Below are positions 17,212-26,736 of a DNA stretch of 64,000 nucleotides, piece after piece. This stretch comes from an uncultured Pelagibacteraceae bacterium (GTDB lineage: Bacteria; Pseudomonadota; Alphaproteobacteria; Pelagibacterales; Pelagibacteraceae). Both the position numbers and the translations under genes were made by a program. The notes below the pieces were generated by a model that worked only from the letters and a program-made list of their open reading frames with translations, was not told where the DNA came from and did not search any database. The stretch covers positions 1 through 64,000 of the forward strand of contig CACGBP010000004.1 in assembly GCA_902571375.1 (NCBI GenBank), in the 5' to 3' direction. Each line of letters begins with the position of its first letter. Within the stretch, counting starts at the first letter, position 1.

Positions 17212-18609
17212 ATGAAAAAAGTAGCAACAAGATTTGCTCCATCCCCTACTGGGCCTTTACATATTGGTGGTGTGAGAACAGCTTTATTTAATTGGTTATA
17301 TTCTAAAAACCATGAAGGTAATTTTTATCTTAGAGTAGAAGATACAGATAAAGAAAGATCAAAAAATGAATATAAAGATCAAATTATTAAATCTCTTGAA
17401 TGGATTGGGATAAATTATGATGGAGAGGAATATATACAATCACAAAAAATTCAAGATCATATAAAGGTCGCAAATGAATTACTAAAAAATGGTCACGCAT
17501 ATAAATGTTATTGTTCGAGTGAAGAGATAGAAGAACAAAAAAAAAGAGCAAGGCAAAAAAAAATTCCTTATATTTATGACAGAAAATGGAGAGACAAAAA
17601 AGAGACTGATGCTCCTAAAGATATTAAACCAGTTATAAGATTTAAAAGTAAAATAAATGGAACATCTATACTAAAAGATTTAGTTCAGGGTGATGTTGAA
17701 ATTGATAATAATACTATTGAGGATTTTATAATTTTAAGAAATGATGGTACACCGACATATAATTTATCAGCATCAGTTGATGATCATCAAATGAATATGA
17801 CGCACATAATTAGAGGAGATGATCACAAAATTAATACCTTCAAACAAATACAAATTTACCAAGCTATGAAATGGGAACTACCGTCATTTGCTCATATACC
17901 TTTGATACACACAATTGAAGGAAAAAAATTATCAAAGAGAGATAAAGCTTCTACATTAGATGATTATTCTAAAATTGGTATTATGCCTGATGCTTTAAGA
18001 AATTATCTTTTAAGACTCGGATGGTCTTATAAAGATAAAGAAATATTCACTTTAGAAGAAAGTATTAAACATTTTAATCTCGAGGGAATTGGTAAATCTC
18101 CATCTAAATTAGATATGAGTAGAATTTTATCAATGAATGAACACTACATTAAAAATATTAATGAAAATGATTTGTTCGACCAATTAATTGAATATTGCAA
18201 ATTATATAAGAGTGAAATTAAATCAGACAAAAAGGATAAGATCAAAAAATCCCTAACCTTCCTTAAAAATAAAGCTAAAACCTTGGAAGATATATTTAAT
18301 AATGGTCAATATATAATGGTTGATGAGGTTAATTTTAATCAAGATGATATTAAGTTAATTGATGATAAAGCAAAAAAAGTAATTTCTGATTTTAATTCTC
18401 AACTTGAAAAAATAAATCTTCTTACTCGAGAAATTTTAGAGCCAATTGTAAATGAACTAATAAAATCTCACGACACAAATTTTAAGGGAGTTGGGCAACC
18501 GTTAAGGATTGCTCTAACTGGTTCGAAGTTTGGACCTGGTATATATGATATAATTTTATCCTTAGGAAAAGAAGAAGTTCAGAGACGATTAAGTGTTAAG
18601 ATAGCTTGA
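17212..18609 (+). CDS. gltX: Glutamyl-tRNA synthetase
   Basis: 465 aa class I synthetase. RFAPSPTGPLHIGG carries the HIGH-type signature, and KLSKRDKA is the KMSKS loop. The catalytic domain covers about 1-310 and the anticodon-binding helical domain the remainder. It charges tRNA-Glu. Alphaproteobacteria usually charge tRNA-Gln indirectly through Glu-tRNA-Gln, so it, or a second copy outside the window, may be non-discriminating. The last 21 nt overlap the 3' end of lpxB on the other strand. gltA, its usual next neighbour, is missing. Confidence 0.96.
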   Translation: MKKVATRFAPSPTGPLHIGGVRTALFNWLYSKNHEGNFYLRVEDTDKERSKNEYKDQIIKSLEWIGINYDGEEYIQSQKIQDHIKVANELLKNGHAYKCYCSSEEIEEQKKRARQKKIPYIYDRKWRDKKETDAPKDIKPVIRFKSKINGTSILKDLVQGDVEIDNNTIEDFIILRNDGTPTYNLSASVDDHQMNMTHIIRGDDHKINTFKQIQIYQAMKWELPSFAHIPLIHTIEGKKLSKRDKASTLDDYSKIGIMPDALRNYLLRLGWSYKDKEIFTLEESIKHFNLEGIGKSPSKLDMSRILSMNEHYIKNINENDLFDQLIEYCKLYKSEIKSDKKDKIKKSLTFLKNKAKTLEDIFNNGQYIMVDEVNFNQDDIKLIDDKAKKVISDFNSQLEKINLLTREILEPIVNELIKSHDTNFKGVGQPLRIALTGSKFGPGIYDIILSLGKEEVQRRLSVKIA

Positions 18610-19725
18610 AATAACCGCTGAAGCTTCTGAGGAAGAAGAGGTTTTAGATTTAATTTCATTTAAAGTATTATTCACATCAAGGATTTGTTTTTTCATAAGT
18701 TTGGGGTTTTTTAAAAAGTATACCACAGATTTAAAAATTTCTTTTGAATTACATTCTTTTTGAATTAATTCAGGAATTATTTCTTTTTGATTAATAATAT
18801 TAATTATATTTGCAAATTTGGTCTTAACTAAAAACTTTACAATTAAAAAATTAATTAAATTCATCTTATAAATTATAATAGATGGAACCTTAGCACTACA
18901 AATTTCAAGAGAGACAGTTCCAGATTTTGCCACAGCAAATATGGAATTTGATAATATTTGTGATTTTATATTTTCATCTGATATTACTTCAACATTTTCG
19001 AAGTTTGTTTTTTTTATCTCATCTTTTATTAAATCTTTATTTTGGTCAGTTGCATGAAAAACAAAATTATAATCATTGAATTTTTCATTCATTAATTTAA
19101 TGAAGTTTACTAAAATAGGTAAAAGAATATTTGTTTCAGATGATCTGCTTCCAGCAAATACAGATATAATCTTTTTATTGTCATCAATTATATTTGATAA
19201 ATTTGTTTTAATGTTTTCTTTATTTTCAAGTAAAGGGTGACCAACGAAAGTATTCTTAATATTCTCTTTATCAAAGTATTTTTTTTCAAAATTAAATAAT
19301 AATAAAATATGATCCAAAAATTTTTTAAAATTTTTAACCCTGCCTTCTCTCCATACCCATACTTGAGGTGCAACATAGTGTATTGTTTTAATATTAGGAT
19401 TAATACTTTTAACTTTTTCAGCAACTCTTAAAGTAAAATCCGGACTATCTACACTCAATAAAATATCTGGATTAAATTCAATTATTTTTTTTACAGTTTC
19501 ATTTATTTTGTTTCTGATTTTAAATAAATTTAAGATAACACTAGTGAAACCAATATAAGTTATTTCTTTTAGGTCATATATTGATTTTATTCCAAGTTTG
19601 TTTAAATGAGAACCTCCAACACTTAAATATTCAATATCTAAATGATTTTGTTGAAGTTTAGTAACTACAGTTGATGCTAATTTATCTCCTGAAGGTTCAC
19701 CTGTTAATATAAATATTTTTTTCAT
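18589..19725 (-). CDS. lpxB: Lipid-A-disaccharide synthase
   Basis: 378 aa GT-B glycosyltransferase of family GT19. It joins UDP-2,3-diacylglucosamine with lipid X to form the lipid A disaccharide at the inner membrane. Landmarks are ILTGEPSGDKLA at the start, YVAPQVWVWREGR, FVGHPLLE, FAGSRSSE and AKSGTVSLEICSAKVPSIIIYK. It is the last gene of the minus-strand lpx unit, and the lpxI stop overlaps its start by 4 nt. Its own 3' end overlaps gltX, leaving no room for a terminator. Confidence 0.95.
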   Translation of the reverse strand: MKKIFILTGEPSGDKLASTVVTKLQQNHLDIEYLSVGGSHLNKLGIKSIYDLKEITYIGFTSVILNLFKIRNKINETVKKIIEFNPDILLSVDSPDFTLRVAEKVKSINPNIKTIHYVAPQVWVWREGRVKNFKKFLDHILLLFNFEKKYFDKENIKNTFVGHPLLENKENIKTNLSNIIDDNKKIISVFAGSRSSETNILLPILVNFIKLMNEKFNDYNFVFHATDQNKDLIKDEIKKTNFENVEVISDENIKSQILSNSIFAVAKSGTVSLEICSAKVPSIIIYKMNLINFLIVKFLVKTKFANIINIINQKEIIPELIQKECNSKEIFKSVVYFLKNPKLMKKQILDVNNTLNEIKSKTSSSSEASAVISSYLNT

Positions 19726-20516
19726 TTTACTAAGATAAACATCTTATTTTTATTAGCAAATTTTATACATTTGTTTTGATTTAAAAAAACATGTTGTTTA
19801 TTTTTTATAACTATACCTTTCAATCCTGCGCTCTTACTTTGTTGAATAGTTTTTAGTCCAATAGTAGGTAAATCAACTCTAAGATCTTGTTTTTTTTTGG
19901 GAAATTTAACTAAAACTCCATGATTTCTAAATTTTTTACTTCTGCTCTTTTCAAGCATTATTTTAGTTCCGCCTTTTCCTTCTATAGAAACTATCTTTTT
20001 ATTCCTAACAACAACACCCTGACTAAAGTTATATTGTCTTAAATTATTTAATGTTTTAATTGCTTTACTAATATCTAATTGATCTTGTTTGTTTGGTTTA
20101 ATTTTTGAATAATTACCTTTTTTTAATGAAAGTTCAGGATTAAATTTAAGTGAGTTTTCAGTTTTTATCTTATTTTGACCTAATATTTTAATGATTTCTT
20201 TAAGTATTGCAGCATCCCCAAGTTTAGATGCTCTAATTATTCTAGGAATATAATAAATACCTTTAAAATCTAATTTTAATTTAGAAAAATTAGGTTTATT
20301 TACTTTTCCTGCAAATAAGACTTTTTTACATTGATTTTCCTTTAGAATATTAAGAATTTTACCAAATTGACCTATGGAAACTGGATAAGATTTTTTATCT
20401 TTTTTAAATTTTTTTGATTTTGATAAATCAATTATTAAATAAGTTATTTTTCTTTTTTTAATGGTTTTAAGAATTTCCTTCGGAAAATCGGTATCACCAA
20501 AAATTAATCCTATCAT
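19722..20516 (-). CDS. lpxI: UDP-2,3-diacylglucosamine pyrophosphatase LpxI
   Basis: 264 aa from the start preferred here. The open frame extends to 20570, but the ATG at 20516 gives MIGLIFGDTDFPKE, which matches the family start, and lies one base after the lpxA stop. The longer form would overlap lpxA by 53 nt. The protein has the LpxI N-terminal Rossmann-like part and the C-terminal domain with GVVVRNKKIVSIEGKGGTK, VDLPTIGLKTI and AGLKGIVI. It hydrolyses UDP-diacylglucosamine to lipid X and replaces LpxH, as is usual in alphaproteobacteria. The genes on both sides are lpxA and lpxB. Confidence 0.92.
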   Translation of the reverse strand: MIGLIFGDTDFPKEILKTIKKRKITYLIIDLSKSKKFKKDKKSYPVSIGQFGKILNILKENQCKKVLFAGKVNKPNFSKLKLDFKGIYYIPRIIRASKLGDAAILKEIIKILGQNKIKTENSLKFNPELSLKKGNYSKIKPNKQDQLDISKAIKTLNNLRQYNFSQGVVVRNKKIVSIEGKGGTKIMLEKSRSKKFRNHGVLVKFPKKKQDLRVDLPTIGLKTIQQSKSAGLKGIVIKNKQHVFLNQNKCIKFANKNKMFILVK

Positions 20517-20517
20517 C

Positions 20518-21294
20518 TTATGAGAATGGTGTGCAAATAGATCTTTTTTTATCTTTTGTGATAAAATCAATTACATTTTTAACTAATGGATTCTCTTGGA
20601 AAGAACCATTCAATTTGCTTATGTTTTCATTGATATTTTTTGTCGCAAAAATCTCCTTATAAGCTTCACTTAATTCTAAAATATCCTTGTTTTCAAACTT
20701 TGCTCTCCTTAAGCCTATTAAATTTAATCCTTGTAATGAGTTTCTGTTTCCAGTTGATAGTCCATAAGGAATAACATCGTGCAATACTCCTGTCATTCCG
20801 CCAATCATGGCCATCTTTCCAATTCTTGTGAATTGTTGAACTGCTGAATTACCTCCTATTACAACGTTATCCTCAATAATCGCATGCCCACCTAAGGGAA
20901 CATTGTTAGCTATAATTACATTATTTCCTACCTGACAATCATGAGCGATATGTGATGAAATCATAAACAAGCAATTGTCACCAATCACTGTTTTACCACC
21001 ACCCCCTACAGTTCCAGGATTGATTGTTACATATTCTCTTATTTTGTTATTGTCTCCAATTATTAAATTTGTTGGTTCACCACCATATTTTAAATCTTGT
21101 GGGTCATTCATTGAAACAAAGGGGTAGATTTTGTTTCCTTTACCAATTTTAGTGTTGCTAGAAATATTAACATGAGACTGAATTACAGTGTTTTCACCAA
21201 TTTCAACATTTGGGCCAATCACACAATAAGGACCTACTTGAACGTTTTTACCAAGTTTTGTTTTTGAATCTATTATAGCTGTCTTATGTATCAT
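20518..21294 (-). CDS. lpxA: UDP-N-acetylglucosamine O-acyltransferase LpxA
   Basis: 258 aa left-handed beta-helix enzyme performing the first step of lipid A synthesis with hydroxyacyl-ACP. It starts MIHKTAIIDSKTKLG, has repeated hexapeptides through about residue 190, and has HIAHDCQVGNNVIIANN with the catalytic His near 120. The C-terminal helical domain includes GLNLIGLRRAKF. It overlaps the lpxD stop by 4 nt and is followed one base later by lpxI. The trimeric enzyme is cytosolic. Confidence 0.96.
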   Translation of the reverse strand: MIHKTAIIDSKTKLGKNVQVGPYCVIGPNVEIGENTVIQSHVNISSNTKIGKGNKIYPFVSMNDPQDLKYGGEPTNLIIGDNNKIREYVTINPGTVGGGGKTVIGDNCLFMISSHIAHDCQVGNNVIIANNVPLGGHAIIEDNVVIGGNSAVQQFTRIGKMAMIGGMTGVLHDVIPYGLSTGNRNSLQGLNLIGLRRAKFENKDILELSEAYKEIFATKNINENISKLNGSFQENPLVKNVIDFITKDKKRSICTPFS

Positions 21295-22271
21295 CTACTA
21301 TCTTTTATAAATTTCCTTAAATTTTTTGCTGGGTATCCCATAACTTTTGTATTGTCAGGTATATCATTTATTACACCACTACCACCTCCAATTTGAACAT
21401 TGTTTCCAACTTTTAAATGACCTGATACACCAGCCTGTCCACCTATCATTACATTATTACCTAATGTAGAACTTCCAGCAAAACCAACTTGACCTGCAAT
21501 AATACAATTATCACCTATTTTATTATTGTGAGCTATATGAACTTGATTGTCCAAATAAGTATTTTTACCAATTATTGTATTTGATAATGAACCTCTATCA
21601 ATTGTAGAGCCACATCCGATTTCACAATTTTCATTTATAATTACAATTCCAATATGAGGATATCTTATATTTTTTTCTTGATTTGGAAAAAATCCAAATC
21701 CTTTTTTACCAATTACGCATCCATCTAAAATGTAGACATTATCATTAATTATTGTATTTCTAATAATAACATTAGAACCAATCGAACAATTAGAACCAAT
21801 TACTACATTTTTTTCAATAATTGTATTATGACCTATCAAACAATTTTTTCCTATCTTTACATTTTTACCTATTAAAACATTGTTTCCAAATTTAACTTTT
21901 TTTTTGAAAGAAGTTTTGGATATATCCTTAACAGAATTATCAAAATCATCTGTTACTGAGTTTGGATAAAATTGTTTTGTAATTTTTGCCATTGATAGCA
22001 AAACGTTTTTAACAATTATTTTTTTACAAGTATCAGGTAAAAATTTTGAAAGATTATCTAAAGTAAGACAATAAGAAGCTTTAGTTTTTGATGCTAAAGA
22101 AGAATAATTTCTTGAATGAAAAAAAGTTAAATCTTTATTTGTAGCAGTTACTAAATCTGAAACATTATAAATTTTATCTTTTTGAAAATTTTCTTTATTT
22201 TCAATTTTTGCATTTGCTAGTAATTTTTTAATATCAAAAGGACCAGCATTTTTAAAAAAAGGATTTAACAT
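21291..22271 (-). CDS. lpxD: UDP-3-O-acylglucosamine N-acyltransferase LpxD
   Basis: 326 aa. The N-terminal uridine-binding domain (about 1-100) has FFHSRNYSS. The left-handed beta-helix of hexapeptide repeats follows to about residue 310, with HIAHNNKIGDN carrying the catalytic His. The C-terminus GYPAKNLRKF matches the family. It adds the second hydroxyacyl chain to the glucosamine. The gene follows fabZ by 54 nt, and that gap contains a 10-bp inverted repeat ending two bases before the ATG. In most alphaproteobacteria lpxD precedes fabZ; here the order is skp-fabZ-lpxD-lpxA. Confidence 0.95.
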   Translation of the reverse strand: MLNPFFKNAGPFDIKKLLANAKIENKENFQKDKIYNVSDLVTATNKDLTFFHSRNYSSLASKTKASYCLTLDNLSKFLPDTCKKIIVKNVLLSMAKITKQFYPNSVTDDFDNSVKDISKTSFKKKVKFGNNVLIGKNVKIGKNCLIGHNTIIEKNVVIGSNCSIGSNVIIRNTIINDNVYILDGCVIGKKGFGFFPNQEKNIRYPHIGIVIINENCEIGCGSTIDRGSLSNTIIGKNTYLDNQVHIAHNNKIGDNCIIAGQVGFAGSSTLGNNVMIGGQAGVSGHLKVGNNVQIGGGSGVINDIPDNTKVMGYPAKNLRKFIKDSR

Positions 22272-22319
22272 TAAAGAATATTTATCAAAACTTTTAATAT
22301 TCTTTGTATCAACTAATGT
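22268..22319 (-). promoter_or_regulatory. Hairpin at the lpxD start codon
   Basis: On the mRNA, AAAGAATATT (22305-22296) pairs perfectly with AATATTCTTT (22282-22273) around a 13-nt loop. An outer helix can form between ACATT (22319-22315) and AATGT (22272-22268), which includes the lpxD ATG, with a 9-nt bulge on the 5' side. The fold would bury the start codon. It could be a translational switch, an RNase or attenuation site, or chance in AT-rich DNA. Confidence 0.4.
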
Positions 22320-22325
22320 TACTGA

Positions 22326-22778
22326 TTATTTTCTATCAACAATTGTAGCTGACCATTGAGCATCAGCCATTTTTTTTCCTTCAACAAACGCTTCACCTTT
22401 ATATTTCCAAACTCTTCCATGTGATCTTATGGCCTCTATCTTTAGCTCAAGTTTGCAATCAGGTATTACTGGGTTTCTAAATTTAGCCTTTTCTACACTC
22501 ATTAAAAAAACTAATTTATTTTCATACTCTTTTTTGTCTATACCTGCAGCTGTAAGCGCTGCTGCTGCTTGACCAAAGGCCTCAACAATTAAAACTCCCG
22601 GCATTACAGGTTGTCCAGGAAAATGACCTTGAACATAAAAGCCATCTTTTTTAACATTCATAATTGCCGTTGCTGAATGGAGTTTTTTTATATCAATAAG
22701 TTCATCGATTAATAACATAGGATCTCTATGTGGTAGCAAATTTTCTATTTCTTTTCTGGTCAATTTATCACTTGTCAT
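22326..22778 (-). CDS. fabZ: 3-hydroxyacyl-ACP dehydratase FabZ
   Basis: 150 aa hot-dog-fold enzyme dehydrating 3-hydroxyacyl-ACP in fatty acid elongation. Landmarks are LLPHRDPMLLIDE near the N-terminus and GHFPGQPVMPGVLIVEAFGQ, holding catalytic His and Glu. FabZ competes with LpxA and LpxD for hydroxyacyl-ACP, which explains the clustering. It begins 9 nt after skp and is followed by the 54-nt hairpin gap before lpxD. Confidence 0.95.
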   Translation of the reverse strand: MTSDKLTRKEIENLLPHRDPMLLIDELIDIKKLHSATAIMNVKKDGFYVQGHFPGQPVMPGVLIVEAFGQAAAALTAAGIDKKEYENKLVFLMSVEKAKFRNPVIPDCKLELKIEAIRSHGRVWKYKGEAFVEGKKMADAQWSATIVDRK

Positions 22779-22787
22779 TTTGATGCT

Positions 22788-23312
22788 TTAAAATTTAATC
22801 TTTTTAATTTCTTTATCTAATAAAGTTAGTATTTCACTTGTTATATCAATAGTTTTTTTTCCTAAAATAATACTTTCTTTATTCAAAACAAGTTGAATTT
22901 CATTTTCAGCTGAATATTTTGCCAAAACTTCTGTAACAATTTTTACAAGTTCATTTTTAGCTTTTACATTTCTTTTTTGAATATTTTCTATTTCTTTATT
23001 ACGCTCAATTTTTAATTTATTTACCTTATTTTTAAAAGTATTTACCTCTTTTTTATATTTATCAGGATCTAATACATTTTTTTTATTTAATAAGTCTTTT
23101 TCTTCTTGAAGTAATTTTTTTTCAAGAGATTGGTATTCAGAATTATTTTTATCTAATATTTTTTTCATTTGATTATTTATTGATGTTCCAGCTTTTGAAT
23201 TATTGATTAAAGAATTCATATCAACATAAACTATTTTTTCATTTGAATAAGCACTAATTGTTAAGATAAAAAAGATAATAAATATCTTTATTTTTACTAA
23301 TAACAGTTTCAT
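22788..23312 (-). CDS. skp: Skp/OmpH-family periplasmic chaperone
   Basis: 174 aa with a hydrophobic signal peptide (about 1-23, ending ISAYS), then KIVYVDMNSLINNSKAG, which matches the OmpH start, and a long charged helical coiled coil (about 45-120) with many Lys and Glu. This is the tentacle architecture of Skp, a trimer that holds unfolded outer-membrane proteins in the periplasm. It directly follows bamA, sharing one base, as in many Gram-negatives. Confidence 0.87.
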   Translation of the reverse strand: MKLLLVKIKIFIIFFILTISAYSNEKIVYVDMNSLINNSKAGTSINNQMKKILDKNNSEYQSLEKKLLQEEKDLLNKKNVLDPDKYKKEVNTFKNKVNKLKIERNKEIENIQKRNVKAKNELVKIVTEVLAKYSAENEIQLVLNKESIILGKKTIDITSEILTLLDKEIKKIKF

Positions 23313-25558
23313 TAAAATGATGTACCAATATTGAATCTAAATGATTCAGTTTTATCAGATGATGCTTTATATAAAGTTTCAGTGAAAGAAAAATTCATTG
23401 GGCCAATTGGAGTAAGTAAATCAATTGCTAGTCCACTCGCAGCTCTCAAAGCTGATCTATCATCTATAGATGCATCATAATCTACACCCCAAACATTACC
23501 CATATCAATAAAAAAAGAAAAATCAGTGTTTTGAAATGAAGGCAATATTTGTGGTAAGGTTGTGCTTAAATTTAATGTAGATACATAATTACCACCAATA
23601 AAAGAATCGTTATCTTTAGGTCCTACTTTTCCTTTTTCAAAACCCCTTAATTTTGAATATGGAACATATAATCTTTTAGAAATTCTCACATCATCATCTG
23701 TTAAAGAATTAGCTGTCTTTGAGTAAAAACTTATTTTTCCAATCATATCAGATACTAAAGGTTGATATCTGGTTATTTCAAAAGAATTTATAATCTCATT
23801 ATTTTCAGCAACAACTGGTAGTTCCTGTCTAAAGATAGTTTGTGTGCCTTCAGTAGTTTGATATCTCTGATTTCTTAAATCATAATTTAAAGTATAATTG
23901 AAGTATGTATCAAAATAACTTCCTTCTTGTTTTCTCAAATTAGCAGTGGCTTTACTTGTTGTATCTAAAGTCTCAAAAGAAGTTAAAAATGAGGGACTAA
24001 AGAAAAAATTTTCATATTGTTGAAAGGTTGTTCCTAATGAAATACTGTTTTCATTAGTTTTGTAACCATAATCTGCAATATAATCAGTTGATGTACTTTT
24101 AATGGCTGTAAAAAGTGTATTATCTGTGTAGTTAAAATTAGGTTTAGAGTAAACAAATTGACCAGTTATTCTATTTTCATCGAATTGTAAATTTGAGTCT
24201 AGTAAAATACCCTTTCCTAAAAAATTGTTTTCTTTTATTCCGCCACCTATCGATCCACCAGAAGTTCCAACACCAGCCCCTAAAGAAATCTCCCCAGTTG
24301 CTTTTTCCTCAACTTTTATGTCAATAGTTTTTAGATTACTATCTGAACCATCTTTTATTTCATATTTAACAGAACCAAAGAACCCTCTTGATTTGAGTTC
24401 ATTTATAGATTTATTAAATAATATTTCATTTAAAGGATCCCCTTCATCAACAATTAAAGAATTTCTAATAACTTCCTCTATTGTTGTCTGATTTCCTAGT
24501 ATGTTTATTCTTTCAACATAAAATTTTTCTGATTCATTAAAATAAATTGTTATATTAATATTATTCTTATCTATTATATTTTCTTTGATTTCAGCATTAA
24601 TAAATTCATAACTTTTTAGTGTTGCTAAATTATCTATTTTATTTAATATTTTTTCTATTTTGTTTAAAGAATAAGTTTTTCCTTCCATTTTTGTTAACAT
24701 ATCTTTTATTTCTTTAAAATCATTTTCCTCAAAAGAGTCAGGAATTTCTAACAAAAGTTTATTAAAATTATATTTTTCTCCAGCCTCAACTTTGTAAACC
24801 AAATTAAATTCACCTATATTTTTAAATTCTACAAAAGAATCTTGAACATCAACAAGATAATAGCCTTTATTTTTATAATAATTTTCTAAAAGTCGCTTAT
24901 CTAAATTAATTCTTTGTTCATTTAAATATACTTTATTAGAAATAAATTTCCAAAATTTAGCCTCTTCAGAAACAATTACATTTCTTAATTTTCTATCTTT
25001 TATTTTTTTATCACCAATAAATTGAATTGATTTAATTTTAGCTCTTTTTCCAAGATCTATATTAAGATTTACATTTATTGAATTGTTATCCTCATTTTTA
25101 TTGATTGTTGTTTCTAAATTTGAAAAATAATAACCACTTTGTTTTAAAATATTATTTATTAAGTTTAAATCATTCTCAAGTTTATAATTTGTGAATGAAC
25201 TTCTATTTTTTAAAGAAATTTTTTCTAAAAGATTTTCTTCAAATTCTTTTTTCTTAATTCCACTGATAGATATATTTTCAATGATAGGGTTTTCTTTTAT
25301 ATTAACAACTAAAATATTATCTTGAACTTCAATTTCAATATTTTCAAAAAAATCAGATTGATATAAATTTTTTAAAACTTTATTTATACTTTCGCTATTA
25401 TAATTTTTATTAAGCTCTATATTACCTATAACTAAAATCGTTTCTTTTGAAATTCTTTGGTTACCCTTAACAGATATATCTTTAATTTCATTTGCACTTA
25501 ATAAAGACATTAAGGTTAATAAAAAAAATACACTAAGCTTTAGAATTTTAAATATCAT
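23312..25558 (-). CDS. bamA: Outer-membrane protein assembly factor BamA
   Basis: 748 aa Omp85 protein with a signal peptide (about 1-22, ending LLSAN). About five POTRA domains (residues roughly 23-420) follow, the first starting IKDISVKGNQRISKETIL. The C-terminal 16-strand barrel includes the conserved RGFEKG region (near 640) and VGPMNFSFTE, and ends with the aromatic FRFNIGTSF. It inserts beta-barrel proteins into the outer membrane. It starts 8 nt after the dxr stop; the rseP protease gene that normally lies between dxr and bamA is absent. Confidence 0.95.
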   Translation of the reverse strand: MIFKILKLSVFFLLTLMSLLSANEIKDISVKGNQRISKETILVIGNIELNKNYNSESINKVLKNLYQSDFFENIEIEVQDNILVVNIKENPIIENISISGIKKKEFEENLLEKISLKNRSSFTNYKLENDLNLINNILKQSGYYFSNLETTINKNEDNNSINVNLNIDLGKRAKIKSIQFIGDKKIKDRKLRNVIVSEEAKFWKFISNKVYLNEQRINLDKRLLENYYKNKGYYLVDVQDSFVEFKNIGEFNLVYKVEAGEKYNFNKLLLEIPDSFEENDFKEIKDMLTKMEGKTYSLNKIEKILNKIDNLATLKSYEFINAEIKENIIDKNNINITIYFNESEKFYVERINILGNQTTIEEVIRNSLIVDEGDPLNEILFNKSINELKSRGFFGSVKYEIKDGSDSNLKTIDIKVEEKATGEISLGAGVGTSGGSIGGGIKENNFLGKGILLDSNLQFDENRITGQFVYSKPNFNYTDNTLFTAIKSTSTDYIADYGYKTNENSISLGTTFQQYENFFFSPSFLTSFETLDTTSKATANLRKQEGSYFDTYFNYTLNYDLRNQRYQTTEGTQTIFRQELPVVAENNEIINSFEITRYQPLVSDMIGKISFYSKTANSLTDDDVRISKRLYVPYSKLRGFEKGKVGPKDNDSFIGGNYVSTLNLSTTLPQILPSFQNTDFSFFIDMGNVWGVDYDASIDDRSALRAASGLAIDLLTPIGPMNFSFTETLYKASSDKTESFRFNIGTSF

Positions 25559-25566
25559 TTATGGCT

Positions 25567-26736
25567 TTATACACACATTGATTGAATTTTTAAACTGACA
25601 TATTTAGATAAATTATATATTTCACTCATGTTTTTAGGCTTAATTTTTTTATATTTTTGAAACTCCCTCATTTTAGAAAATTTAATTAATTTCTTACATA
25701 AGTCAGTGTAGGAAATTTTTTTTTGTAAAAAAAGATTTACTAATATATCATTACAACTGATTAAGACAGTATCAAATAAAGAATTATACCCTGGATAATT
25801 CTTAAGAATTTTTACTAATGGAAATTTTTTTGTATCAATTTTTCTTAAATCTAAATTATTCATCTTATCTAAATCTAAATTTTTTAAATTATATTTTTTT
25901 TCATGAAACCTATAAAGAGAATTAAAAATAGGAATTTTCATATCAGTCTCATGAACCAATGATTTAATTAAACCATTATTAAATTCTATTATTGCATGTA
26001 AGTAAGATTTTTTGTGAGTTAGTATAGATATTTTGTTATATCCAATATTAAATATTCTATTTGTTTCGATTACTTCAAATACTTTATTCATCATAGTTGA
26101 AGAGTCTATTGTAATTTTTTTTCCCATCGACCAATTAGGATGTTTCAAAGCTTCTTTTAATTTAATTTTTCTAAAATCAGTTAATTTATAATCAATAAAA
26201 GGTCCTCCGGAAGCGGTAATGTAAATCTTCTTAATTTCTTTTGAATTGTTATTAGATAACAGCGACCAAATTGAAAAATGTTCAGAGTCGACCGGTACAA
26301 ATTCAGTATTAAATTTTTTTAATTCTTTCTTAATTAAATCCCAAGCACAAATTATTGATTCTTTGTTTGCTATTGCAATAGTTTTACAAAATCTAATTAT
26401 ATTTATAGTTGGTTTTAAACCATTTAAGCTAGTTATAGAACTCATAACATAATCTATTTTTTTATTTCTAAAAATATCATTTAATTTGTCAAAACTATTA
26501 TAGATATTTATTTTCTTTTTTTTTAAAATTTTTTTTGCTCTTAAATAATTTTCTTGATCTGTAATAATGATATTTTTTACATCAAAAAATTTAACTTGAT
26601 TTAATAATAATCTTAAATTTTTATGACCAGTAAGTAATAAAATTTCAAAATTTTTTTTATCTTTTTTAACAATATCTAATAAAGATTTGCCTATTGATCC
26701 TGTTGAGCCAAGTATAGCAATTTTTTTTTTCATCAT
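25567..26736 (-). CDS. dxr: 1-deoxy-D-xylulose 5-phosphate reductoisomerase
   Basis: 389 aa NADPH-dependent enzyme, first committed step of the MEP pathway. Landmarks are ILGSTGSIGKSLLDI (nucleotide binding), ANKESIICAW, VPVDSEHFS (metal site), TASGGPF and HPNWSMGKKITIDSSTMMNK. Of two adjacent Met codons the first gives a TAATG overlap with the cdsA stop and is kept. Together with ispDF in this window it feeds uppS, two genes upstream. The chain is Lys/Asn-rich. Confidence 0.96.
   Translation of the reverse strand: MMKKKIAILGSTGSIGKSLLDIVKKDKKNFEILLLTGHKNLRLLLNQVKFFDVKNIIITDQENYLRAKKILKKKKINIYNSFDKLNDIFRNKKIDYVMSSITSLNGLKPTINIIRFCKTIAIANKESIICAWDLIKKELKKFNTEFVPVDSEHFSIWSLLSNNNSKEIKKIYITASGGPFIDYKLTDFRKIKLKEALKHPNWSMGKKITIDSSTMMNKVFEVIETNRIFNIGYNKISILTHKKSYLHAIIEFNNGLIKSLVHETDMKIPIFNSLYRFHEKKYNLKNLDLDKMNNLDLRKIDTKKFPLVKILKNYPGYNSLFDTVLISCNDILVNLFLQKKISYTDLCKKLIKFSKMREFQKYKKIKPKNMSEIYNLSKYVSLKIQSMCV

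Noticed and set aside
20517..20570. Longer LpxI N-terminus (18 extra residues)
   Set aside because: It would overlap lpxA by 53 nt and precedes the family start MIGLIFG; the ATG at 20516 fits better.
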